From: Phycisphaerae bacterium
GTDB taxonomy: Bacteria > Planctomycetota > Phycisphaerae > SM23-33
DNA length: 5,008 nucleotides
Direction: 5' to 3'
Assembly (NCBI GenBank): GCA_030610965.1
Contig: JAUWQU010000372.1
Coordinates: 1-5,008 of the forward strand
A program made the position numbers and the translations under genes. The notes below the pieces were generated by a model. The model did no database searches, was not told where the DNA came from, and saw only the letters and a program-made list of their open reading frames with translations. Positions within the stretch are counted from its first letter, which is position 1, and each line of letters starts with the position of its first letter. Positions 1-4,921 of this stretch are shown here, piece by piece.

Positions 1-10
1 CTAAGCAACC

Positions 11-38
11 AGTTTAGCTTATCGGCAGGACAAGTCAA
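11..38 (-). promoter_or_regulatory. Candidate sigma-70 promoter for a gene beyond the left edge
   Basis: Read on the minus strand, TTGACT (33-38) and TAAACT (11-16) are separated by 16 nt. This matches five of six bases of the -35 consensus and four of six of the -10. Transcription would start near position 4 and run off the left edge, so the target gene is not visible. The same TAAACT -10 occurs in the rpsA promoter candidate of this window. The call rests on sequence only. Confidence 0.35.
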
Positions 39-189
39 TAGGTTTGGTGCGACTTTGAAATGACTTTCCGCCGGAGAAGCGATCCCCGTCGCCAAGGCGT
101 CTGCCGACACGTGGAAAATGAATACCTGGCAACGCGGACGGCTTGGCGGGCCTCATCGGCCGGGGCTTTCTTGAGCCACAGGCGCTGGC

Positions 190-218
190 GGGCACGGAAC
201 TGTGATACTCACAGGCCC
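190..218 (-). terminator. Hairpin after rpsU, possible 3' end
   Basis: CTGTGA (200-205) and TCACAG (209-214) form a perfect 6-bp stem with a 3-nt loop. Flanking GGGC (190-193) and GCCC (215-218) can extend it across a one-sided 6-nt bulge. It lies 24-52 nt past the rpsU stop on the minus strand, which suits a transcript end. No T-run follows, so it is not a canonical intrinsic terminator and could be chance or a Rho-dependent 3' stem. Confidence 0.25.
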
Positions 219-241
219 GGCAGCGCGGATGCGATACGGCG

Positions 242-448
242 CTATCTGTGCGCGTGCAGTGCCTCGCGGCGGACCTTCACGGCCCGGCGTCGCTGGCGGT
301 TTCGCTCCTCGCGGCGCTTCTCGCCCTTGGTCTGAAAGAACTTCCGCGTGCGTTTGTGGCGGACGCCTTCCTCAGCCAGGGCCTTCTTGAGGCGCTTCAA
401 GGCGCGTTCAATATGCTCGTCCTGTCGCGGTGTAATCTTCACGCCCAT
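242..448 (-). CDS. rpsU: Small ribosomal subunit protein S21 (bS21)
   Basis: This 68-residue, extremely basic protein is a component of the 30S subunit. S21 sits near the 3' end of 16S rRNA and takes part in translation initiation. The family pattern is visible: a short N-terminal strand (MGVKITPRQDEHIERAL, 1-17), then the helix RLKKALAEEGV (19-29), an FF pair (37-38), and an Arg/Lys-rich C-terminal helix (about 41-64, with EKRREERNRQRRRA). S21 is usually about 60-70 residues, so the length fits. I chose the ATG at 446-448 because AGGAG (458-462) stands 9 nt upstream and homology begins there; an in-frame start 20 codons earlier adds unrelated sequence. It is the last of four minus-strand genes, 388 bp after apt, with promoter candidates of its own. 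The identification rests on pattern recognition without an alignment. Confidence 0.86.
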   Translation of the reverse strand: MGVKITPRQDEHIERALKRLKKALAEEGVRHKRTRKFFQTKGEKRREERNRQRRRAVKVRREALHAHR

Positions 449-457
449 GCAGCAAAT

Positions 458-462
458 CTCCT
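458..462 (-). promoter_or_regulatory. Shine-Dalgarno site of rpsU
   Basis: AGGAG on the minus strand lies 9 nt before the ATG at 446-448. It decides the start against the longer in-frame reading from 508. Confidence 0.7.
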
Positions 463-520
463 GACTGGAAAGTCGGCTATCATACCAACTACCCGCCGCC
501 AGTGCCATAAATCCCAGCGA

Positions 521-526
521 ATTATA
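521..526 (-). promoter_or_regulatory. Candidate -10 box (TATAAT) proximal to rpsU
   Basis: A perfect TATAAT on the minus strand would place the transcript start near 514 and give a leader of about 65 nt. No good -35 is found 16-18 nt upstream; the best-spaced hexamer there is CGTATG. It could be a chance AT-rich match or an activator-dependent promoter. Confidence 0.35.
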
Positions 527-625
527 ACGTTTTTTGTGTAGCGCATACGAAACCCATCGCCTCGGCCGGCCTGACCTGGCCGGGCGAGACCCGAACGGCC
601 CCGCCGCTTGCGGGACAACACAACC

Positions 626-653
626 ATTCTACGCGACAACCGCCAAAGGGCAA
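626..653 (-). promoter_or_regulatory. Candidate distal promoter of rpsU
   Basis: On the minus strand TTGCCC (648-653) and TAGAAT (626-631) are 16 nt apart, each close to the housekeeping consensus. Transcription would start near 619 and give an rpsU leader of about 170 nt that includes the 566-583 hairpin. The -35 lies inside another hairpin (642-667). Confidence 0.35.
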
Positions 654-667
654 ACCCCCTTTTCGGC
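642..667. other. Hairpin-forming inverted repeat
   Basis: GCC AAAGGG (642-650) pairs with CCCTTT (657-662) and, after a 2-nt bulge, GGC (665-667), around a 6-nt loop. It overlaps the -35 of the distal rpsU promoter candidate. Neither strand shows a clean T-run, so a terminator role for apt is possible but weak. Confidence 0.35.
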
Positions 668-836
668 TTTCGCAAATATACCGGAATAACCGCAGAAAAC
701 CGGATGACACAGAGCCTATATTGCCGCCTGAACTTTAAGGCCATATACAACAAGCGTTTATACCTGCCCCGCCGTCTGTAGGATCTGCGGATGCCTCGGG
801 TGCCTCCAGTCCGCGGCCAGGTGCGGGCCTGGCGAG

Positions 837-1355
837 CTATCTTATTTGGATCAGGGCGTGGACGTCCTGGCCGGGGAGTTTGGCCCGGCCGGGCAGGAAG
901 CACAGTTCGATCACGAAGCCGATGCCGACGATCTGCCCGCCAAGCTTGGCCACCAGTTCGGCCGCCGCGGCCATTGTTCCGCCAGTGGCCAGGAGATCGT
1001 CGATCAGCAGGACTTTCTCGTTCGGCTCGATGGCGTCGGCGTGGATTTCGATGGTGTCGGTGCCATACTCGAGTTGGTAGCTCTGGCTGACGGTCTCGGC
1101 CGGGAGTTTGCCGGGCTTGCGGATCGGCACGAAGCCGGCGCCGAGCCGTTGGGCAACGGGCGCTCCGAAGATGAAGCCCCGGCTCTCGATGCCGATTACC
1201 TTGGTAACACCCTTGTCTGCAAACGTTTGCGCAAGGCGGTCGCAAGCCTCCATAAAGGCCTCCGGGCTTGCCAGAAGCGGGCTGATGTCCTTGAAAAGGA
1301 TGCCCTCCTTTGGGAAGTCCGGCACGTCGCGGATGAAGCTTTCGAGGTCGATCAT
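837..1355 (-). CDS. apt: Adenine phosphoribosyltransferase
   Basis: This 172-residue cytosolic enzyme of purine salvage converts adenine and PRPP to AMP and pyrophosphate. The type I phosphoribosyltransferase signature is clear: VLLIDDLLATGGT at 115-127 is the PRPP-binding loop, with the adjacent acidic pair D119-D120. APT-specific segments are the N-terminal VPDFPKEGILFKDISPLL (11-28), ESRGFIFG (57-64) and IRKPGKLP (78-85), the last belonging to the flexible catalytic loop region. The length is typical of bacterial APT (about 170-180). The ATG at 1353-1355 was chosen because homology begins with the IRDVPDFPKEGI segment; a GTG 41 codons upstream adds low-complexity sequence unlike the family. 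No Shine-Dalgarno precedes the ATG and the leader is C/A-rich. The gap of 278 bp to the sigma gene suggests separate or loosely coupled transcription. Confidence 0.96.
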   Translation of the reverse strand: MIDLESFIRDVPDFPKEGILFKDISPLLASPEAFMEACDRLAQTFADKGVTKVIGIESRGFIFGAPVAQRLGAGFVPIRKPGKLPAETVSQSYQLEYGTDTIEIHADAIEPNEKVLLIDDLLATGGTMAAAAELVAKLGGQIVGIGFVIELCFLPGRAKLPGQDVHALIQIR

Positions 1356-1633
1356 ATGTCTGCCGTTTCGGTTGGGTTGGGGTTGGTTGTCCTTTATCGT
1401 CCGGGGTCGATTGCGTTTGCGCGGTGACAGGATACCGCGATTCTTCCCGAAGGGAAACCCGGATGTTGGGTTTTGCACTGGTCGATGGTCCTTGGTGGCG
1501 TGGTCCTCGGGCGCAGGCTTCGCACGAACGGGGTGGTCGGGAGGTTCCCTAGGATTCGCTGTTCAGCTTTTCCGGGGCCCATATCCCCTGCCCCCGGCTG
1601 CCTGCCCCCCGGCTGCCTGCCCCCGGCCGCCTG
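1356..1633. other. Intergenic spacer between the sigma gene and apt
   Basis: No gene is supported in these 278 bp. The sigma-proximal end is a 15-bp G-rich tandem repeat (1585-1634). A small palindrome TTCCC-GAA-GGGAA-type hairpin lies at 1444-1456. The apt-proximal end is a C/A-rich leader, whose complement is the plus-strand tract at 1370-1386. No compelling -35/-10 pair for apt was found, so apt may be read from upstream or from a weak promoter. Confidence 0.5.
1370..1386 (+). repeat. GGTTGGG-type short tract upstream of apt
   Basis: The plus strand reads GGTTGGGTTGGGGTTGG, four G-tracts separated by TT, a pattern able to fold as a two-layer G-quadruplex. The apt mRNA carries the C/A-rich complement 15-31 nt before its start codon, where a Shine-Dalgarno would otherwise be near. 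Confidence 0.5.
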
Positions 1634-1634
1634 T
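1585..1634. repeat. 15-bp GC-rich tandem repeat abutting the sigma gene stop
   Basis: GGCTGCCTGC occurs at 1596-1605 and 1611-1620, and a diverged third copy (GGCCGCCTGT) at 1625-1634. All are separated by C-runs, giving a period of 15 then 14 bp. The third copy ends at the first base of the sigma stop codon on the complement. On the minus strand the C-runs at 1585-1588, 1591-1595, 1605-1610 and 1620-1624 become four G-tracts of four or more, with loops of 2, 9 and 9 nt. Confidence 0.75.
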
Positions 1635-2464
1635 CAGAACATTTCCTCGACAAGGGCGTTGAGCTCGGACAGTGCCTTCTTTTCGAGTTGGCGGACACGT
1701 TCGCGGGTCAGGCCGATTATCTTGCCGATCTCCTTGAATGTCCGCTGCGGGCCCTCGTAGCCGTCCAGGCCGTAGCGCAGTTCGAGGATCCACCGCTCTC
1801 GCGCCTCAATCTTCTCCAGCAGCTTGTTGACCGTCGGACGGATGGCTGCGTCCATGAGGTGCTGATCGGGGGCGTCGCCGGTGTGGTCGGCCAGGATTTC
1901 CGCCAAGGCGTGGGTCTCGTCGGTGCCCATCTGGCTGGGTGCGTTGACGGCCTGGAGGCCCTGCTGGATTATGTCCGCCTTCTTGTGGGATATCTTCAGC
2001 GACTTGGCCATCTCCTGCACGGTGGCGGGCCGGCCGAGGGTGGCCTCGATGTCGCGCGAGGCCTTTCGCCACTTGCCGATGAGCTTTACCAGGTAGGCGG
2101 GGATGTGGATCGGTTGGCCGGCGTTTATCATGGCTCGCTTGATGGCCTGCTTGATCCACCACGCGGCGTAGGTGCTGAACCGTACGCCGGCGTCGGGGTC
2201 GAACTCCTCGACGGCCCGCAGCAGCCCGAGGTTGCCCTCGGCCACAAGGTCGCCCAGGGTCATGCCGGGGTTGGAGTATTCCTTGGCGATCTTGACCACC
2301 AGCCGCAGGTTAGCGTGGACCATGTGCTCGCGGGCCAACACGTCGGAGTGCTCGCGAATCTGCCGGGAGAGCTGTCGCTCCTCCTCGGCCGTCAGAAGCG
2401 GTGTCGATTTGATCTGATCGAGATACCAGCCCAGGCCGGTTTTGGTGTTGGCGATAGTGCCCAT
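1634..2464 (-). CDS. Sigma-70 family RNA polymerase sigma factor, RpoD/SigA-like (group 1/2)
   Basis: This 276-residue sigma factor directs RNA polymerase to promoters. Region 1.2 is at about 10-45 (GWYLDQIKSTPLLTAEEERQ). Region 2 is at about 48-120, with core binding at NLRLVVKIAKEYSNPG and GDLVAEGNLGLLRAVEEFDP, then the -10 melting and recognition segment FSTYAAWWIKQAIKRA (96-111) with Trp102 and Trp103. Region 3 is at about 122-200. Region 4.2 is at about 242-270, a helix-turn-helix with TRERVRQLEKKAL matching the -35-binding residues of RpoD (Arg254, Glu255, Arg258). It lacks the acidic region 1.1 and the long spacer of E. coli RpoD (613 residues), so it resembles short SigA or group 2 factors. 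Lys109 stands where RpoD has Thr440 and RpoS has Glu. The ATG at 2462-2464 follows GGAGG closely. Its own terminator is not evident. Whether it is the principal or an alternative factor cannot be decided here. Confidence 0.93.
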   Translation of the reverse strand: MGTIANTKTGLGWYLDQIKSTPLLTAEEERQLSRQIREHSDVLAREHMVHANLRLVVKIAKEYSNPGMTLGDLVAEGNLGLLRAVEEFDPDAGVRFSTYAAWWIKQAIKRAMINAGQPIHIPAYLVKLIGKWRKASRDIEATLGRPATVQEMAKSLKISHKKADIIQQGLQAVNAPSQMGTDETHALAEILADHTGDAPDQHLMDAAIRPTVNKLLEKIEARERWILELRYGLDGYEGPQRTFKEIGKIIGLTRERVRQLEKKALSELNALVEEMF

Positions 2465-2468
2465 AGTT

Positions 2469-2473
2469 CCTCC
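2469..2473 (-). promoter_or_regulatory. Shine-Dalgarno site of the sigma gene
   Basis: GGAGG on the minus strand ends 4 nt before the ATG at 2462-2464. The spacing is a little short, but it supports this start over an in-frame GTG at 2573-2575, which has no such site and would add 37 residues unlike the family. Confidence 0.65.
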
Positions 2474-2615
2474 GACTGCTCTTGATTGCCTGCATTTCCT
2501 GCGTTTGTTCGCCTGCCGTCCCAGCGCGGGCCGCACTTTGTCTACAACCTGAATTCGGAATCTTTGAGGAGGCACTTAAACAAGCATCGGGGGCGTGCGG
2601 GGGGCGTGTGTAATG

Positions 2616-2654
2616 AAAAAGGCCCCGTCGCCCTTACGGGGCGGACGGGGCCTT
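2616..2654 (-). terminator. Intrinsic terminator of rpsA
   Basis: On the minus strand AAGGCCCCGT (2645-2654) pairs perfectly with ACGGGGCCTT (2619-2628). The stem continues, after a one-base bulge, through CGCCC/GGGCG to a small loop. It is followed by TTTTT (2616-2620). It lies about 100 nt past the rpsA stop. The plus-strand side lacks a T-run, so it works in one direction only. It should largely separate rpsA transcription from the sigma gene. Confidence 0.88.
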
Positions 2655-2756
2655 GTATCGGTGAGCCCGCGATGCGGACCTGTGTTGTCCTTTTTCTTTC
2701 CCGCTCGCCGAAGCGAACAGGCATCGGGAACGAACTCGATTCCCTATTACCTGTCC

Positions 2757-4523
2757 TTACTCGTCTTCCTTGCGGACGGTGTCGATGAATTCGGTTCCGA
2801 TAAGCGGGCCGGACTGGCCTTCCAGACCGCCGCGGCGCGGGGCAACCTCGCCGCCGGGGGCTTCGCCGCCCTCCTCGGCCGCCCATTGGGCTCGCTTGAG
2901 GCTCAGGCCGCTCTTGCGGTCTTCGGTGTCTACGCGGAGGATCTTCACTTCGACCTCGTCGCCGACCTTGACCACGTCTCGCGGGTTCTCGACCTTGTGA
3001 TCGGCGAGTTCGGAAACGTGCAGAAGGCCTTCCAACTCGTCTTCCAACTCGACGAAGACGCCGAAGTTGGTGATCTTGGTGGCCTTGCCCTTGACGATCT
3101 GGCCGGGCACGTAATGCTCGGGGATCATCCGCAGCCAGGGATCCTCGGTGAGCTGCTTGAGGCCCAGGGCCACGCGCATCTTCTCCTCGTCGACGGCAAG
3201 GACGACGCACTGGAGTTCCTGGCCCTTCTTGAGCACCTCGGAAGGATGGCCGATCTTGCGGGTCCAGGACAAGTCCGAGACGTGCAGCAGCCCGTCGATG
3301 CCTTCCTCGATCTCGACAAACGCGCCAAAGTTGGTCATGTTCCGCACCGTGCCGGTGATAACCGTTCCTGGCGGGTACTTTTCCTTGACGACGGTCCAGG
3401 GGTTCATCTCGGCCTGCTTCATGCCCAGCGAGATCTCCTGCTTGTCCTTGTCGATCTCCAGGACGATGACCTCGACTTCGGCCCCGACGCTGACCATCTC
3501 GCTGGGATGGCTCACGCGCCGCGTCCAGCTCATCTCGGAGATATGCACGAGGCCCTCGAGGCCCTCCTCGAGCTTGACGAACGCGCCGTAGGACATGATG
3601 TTGACCACCTCGCCCGTTACGCGGCTGCTGACGGGGTACTTCTGCTCGACCTCTTCCCACGGGCTGGGGGTCTTCTGCTTGAGGCCGAGGGCGATCTTCT
3701 CCTTTTCGCGGTCGATATTCAGAATGACGATTTCGATATCCTCGTCGATCCGCACCAGTTCCGACGGATGGCCGATGCGGCCCCAGCTCATGTCCGTGAT
3801 GTGAAGCAGGCCGTCGATGCCGCCAAGGTCCACGAACGCGCCGAAATCGGCGATGTTCTTGACCGTGCCCTTGCGGAGTTGGCCGACCTCGATCTCCTCC
3901 ATGAGCTTGTCCTTCGCGGCGTTGCGCTGCTCCTCGATGAGCTTGCGCCGAGAGACGACGATGTTCCGGCGGTCGTCGTCGATCTTGAGTATCTTCGCCT
4001 CGATCTCCTTGCCGAGGTACTCGGCAATGTCGCCAGGCCGGCGGATGTCGACCTGGCTGGCAGGCAGGAACGCCGGCACGCCGATGTCCACGAGCAGCCC
4101 GCCCTTGATCTTGCGGGTGACCACGCCCTTGACCACGTCGCCTTCCTTGTTGTTGGCGACGATCCGCTCCCAACCGCGGATGCGGTCGGCCTTGCGCTTC
4201 GAGAGCTCGACGAGCCCCGTGTCGGACTCCATCGCCTCCAGGAGGACTTCCACTTCCATGCCGGGCACAACCGACTGCGGCGAGTTGAACTCGCTGATGT
4301 CCACCGCCCCCTCGCTCTTGAGCCCGACCTCGATGATCACGTCGTTGCCTATGATGGTGACCACGTGCCCGGTGAGGACAGTGCCCGCAATCGGCTGGGC
4401 CTTGTCCTGAATCATCTCGTCCAAGGCTTCGACGCTGAAGTCTTCGCCCATCGCCTTGGCCAGTTCGGCCTCCACATCCTGGTCGCTGACATTCAACGAC
4501 TCGATAAGATTTCGATCAACCAT
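2757..4523 (-). CDS. rpsA: Small ribosomal subunit protein S1 (bS1)
   Basis: This 588-residue protein binds and unfolds mRNA on the 30S subunit during initiation. It has six S1 (OB-fold) repeats at about 43-110, 127-194, 214-284, 299-371, 386-456 and 473-543. That is the E. coli-type six-domain layout (557 residues there) plus a 45-residue Gly/Glu/Arg-rich tail. Domains 3-5 share the pattern GAFV-(L/I)-(E/G)-G-(I/L)-(D/E)-GL(L/V)H(I/V)(S/T)(D/E)(M/L)SW, then HPSE. Domain 6 keeps GVFVELEDELEGLLHVSEL but has ADHK in place of SWTR and NPRD in place of HPSE. Domains 1 and 2 are more diverged, as in the family, where they attach S1 to the ribosome. The ATG at 4521-4523 has only a weak purine stretch (GGAAAA) upstream, which suits a gene often controlled by its own product. 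A good promoter candidate lies about 165 bp upstream and an intrinsic terminator follows. Confidence 0.96.
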   Translation of the reverse strand: MVDRNLIESLNVSDQDVEAELAKAMGEDFSVEALDEMIQDKAQPIAGTVLTGHVVTIIGNDVIIEVGLKSEGAVDISEFNSPQSVVPGMEVEVLLEAMESDTGLVELSKRKADRIRGWERIVANNKEGDVVKGVVTRKIKGGLLVDIGVPAFLPASQVDIRRPGDIAEYLGKEIEAKILKIDDDRRNIVVSRRKLIEEQRNAAKDKLMEEIEVGQLRKGTVKNIADFGAFVDLGGIDGLLHITDMSWGRIGHPSELVRIDEDIEIVILNIDREKEKIALGLKQKTPSPWEEVEQKYPVSSRVTGEVVNIMSYGAFVKLEEGLEGLVHISEMSWTRRVSHPSEMVSVGAEVEVIVLEIDKDKQEISLGMKQAEMNPWTVVKEKYPPGTVITGTVRNMTNFGAFVEIEEGIDGLLHVSDLSWTRKIGHPSEVLKKGQELQCVVLAVDEEKMRVALGLKQLTEDPWLRMIPEHYVPGQIVKGKATKITNFGVFVELEDELEGLLHVSELADHKVENPRDVVKVGDEVEVKILRVDTEDRKSGLSLKRAQWAAEEGGEAPGGEVAPRRGGLEGQSGPLIGTEFIDTVRKEDE

Positions 4524-4572
4524 GTGTTTTCCATTATCCTGACTGTCTCGTCTTGGTCCGCGTCGAAGCCCC

Positions 4573-4587
4573 GCCTCCCTGTGAGGC
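4573..4587 (-). other. Hairpin in the rpsA leader
   Basis: GCCTC (4573-4577) and GAGGC (4583-4587) form a 5-bp stem with a 5-nt loop, about 50 nt before the rpsA start. In E. coli the rpsA leader folds into hairpins used in translation and in repression by S1. A similar role here is inference from position only. Confidence 0.3.
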
Positions 4588-4693
4588 AGGCGCCGCGGCC
4601 GCCGATACTTGCCCCGGCGAAGGGCGGCTGGACCACCCAGCCAACTGCCACCGGCAAATCCCCGCAGCGCAGGGACTGTCCGGCGAATCGATG

Positions 4694-4722
4694 AGTTTAG
4701 CCTCCGGGGCCGATGCAGGCAA
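4694..4722 (-). promoter_or_regulatory. Candidate rpsA promoter
   Basis: On the minus strand TTGCCT (4717-4722) and TAAACT (4694-4699) are separated by exactly 17 nt. Transcription would begin near 4687 and give a leader of about 160 nt. It is the best-spaced pair upstream of rpsA, and its -10 is identical to that of the candidate at 11-38. Confidence 0.5.
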
Positions 4723-4734
4723 GCGATTTGTGAC

Positions 4735-4766
4735 GATTGCGGATTGCGGATCGCGGATTGCGGATT
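4735..4766 (+). repeat. GATTGCG heptamer tandem repeat (left arm)
   Basis: There are about 4.6 head-to-tail copies of GATTGCG: three exact, one GATCGCG and a final partial GATT. The next bases, CCCCCGT (4767-4773), are complementary to ACGGGGG at 4852-4858. The run lies just upstream of the rpsA promoter candidate. Confidence 0.9.
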
Positions 4767-4887
4767 CCCCCGTGCTGGCGACCGAGGAGCAAACTACACG
4801 CCCGCATTACCGCGAGGGTCCTCTCCTAACGGGAAAGCATGTCACGGGATGACGGGGGCGGCTACCCCACAAACGCCCAATAACGGA

Positions 4888-4903
4888 AATCCGCAATCCG
4901 CAA
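4888..4903 (-). repeat. Inverted partner of the GATTGCG repeat (right arm)
   Basis: AATCCGCAATCCGCAA is the reverse complement of the heptamer run. Positions 4889-4903 match 4737-4751 over 15 bp, and 4888-4901 match 4753-4766 over 14 bp. The two arms flank about 120 bp of unique sequence. Confidence 0.85.
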
Positions 4904-4921
4904 ACTGGGTATATACTTGAC

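Larger units (their letters stand above)
1..241. other. Gene-free left end, downstream of rpsU
   Basis: I find no convincing coding region or RNA gene here. The plus-strand reading that starts at 60 runs antisense into rpsU, is very rich in arginine and looks like a GC-driven shadow. The stretch holds a hairpin shortly after the rpsU stop and a promoter-like element at 11-38 pointing left. It is therefore probably the spacer between rpsU and the next minus-strand gene. Confidence 0.5.
449..836. other. Gene-free stretch between apt and rpsU
   Basis: These 388 bp hold no convincing gene. Overlapping readings are arginine-rich shadows of GC-rich sequence. The part from about 660 to 780 is visibly more AT-rich than the genes and contains several TATA-like tracts. 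Hairpins lie at 566-583 (CCGGCC/GGCCGG, 6-nt loop), 642-667 and 816-833 (GCCAGG/CCTGGC, 6-nt loop). The last is just past the apt stop and could mark its 3' end, although no T-run follows. Two promoter candidates for rpsU are listed separately. No tRNA or known small RNA was recognised. Confidence 0.6.
2465..2756. other. Intergenic spacer between rpsA and the sigma gene
   Basis: These 292 bp contain the rpsA terminator (listed separately) and about 150 bp of sigma-gene leader. After the terminator, the minus strand shows a TTGTTT/TTTAAG AT-rich patch near 2575-2583, but I found no well-spaced -35/-10 pair. Small hairpins between the rpsA stop and the terminator (GGGAA 2726-2730 with TTCCC 2740-2744) may belong to the rpsA 3' end. 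Confidence 0.5.
4524..4921. other. Gene-free stretch upstream of rpsA
   Basis: No protein or known RNA gene is supported in these 398 bp. From the gene outward it holds the probable rpsA leader with a hairpin (4573-4587), a promoter candidate (4694-4722), a GATTGCG tandem repeat (4735-4766) and its inverted partner (4888-4903). Plus-strand readings here end in peptides such as IADCG and NPQSA, which are simply translations of the repeat. Confidence 0.6.

Noticed and set aside
439..1245. 268-codon minus-strand frame across the apt 3' half and the apt-rpsU spacer
   Set aside because: It is out of frame with apt and very Arg/Pro-rich. It covers non-coding sequence with hairpins and promoter-like elements.
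846..1427. 193-codon plus-strand frame opposite apt
   Set aside because: It is an antisense shadow; the apt frame carries all the catalytic motifs.
1356..1478. Longer apt starting at a GTG 41 codons upstream
   Set aside because: The extra residues are Arg/Pro/Asn-rich, unlike any APT N-terminus, and would translate the C/A-rich leader.
1688..2485. 265-codon plus-strand frame opposite the sigma gene
   Set aside because: It is an antisense shadow of an unmistakable sigma-70 gene, with no recognisable domain and no ribosome-binding site.
2465..2575. Longer sigma factor starting at a GTG 37 codons upstream
   Set aside because: There is no Shine-Dalgarno at that GTG, while GGAGG directly precedes the ATG at 2464. 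The extension lacks the acidic character of region 1.1.
2542..4173. 543-codon minus-strand frame overlapping rpsA
   Set aside because: It is an alternative frame of rpsA, dominated by Arg, Gly, Pro and Gln with no family pattern, and it reads through the rpsA terminator.
2595..4694. 699-codon open frame on the plus strand covering all of rpsA
   Set aside because: It is an exact antisense shadow of a clear S1 gene. Strong third-position GC bias removes stop codons on the opposite strand, and the peptide shows only repeated Asp/Leu/His-rich stretches mirroring the S1 repeats.
4735..4903. CRISPR array or iteron-type origin
   Set aside because: The heptamers are directly adjacent with no spacers, and the second block is inverted. 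There are no cas or replication initiator genes nearby, so a simple tandem or inverted repeat fits better.
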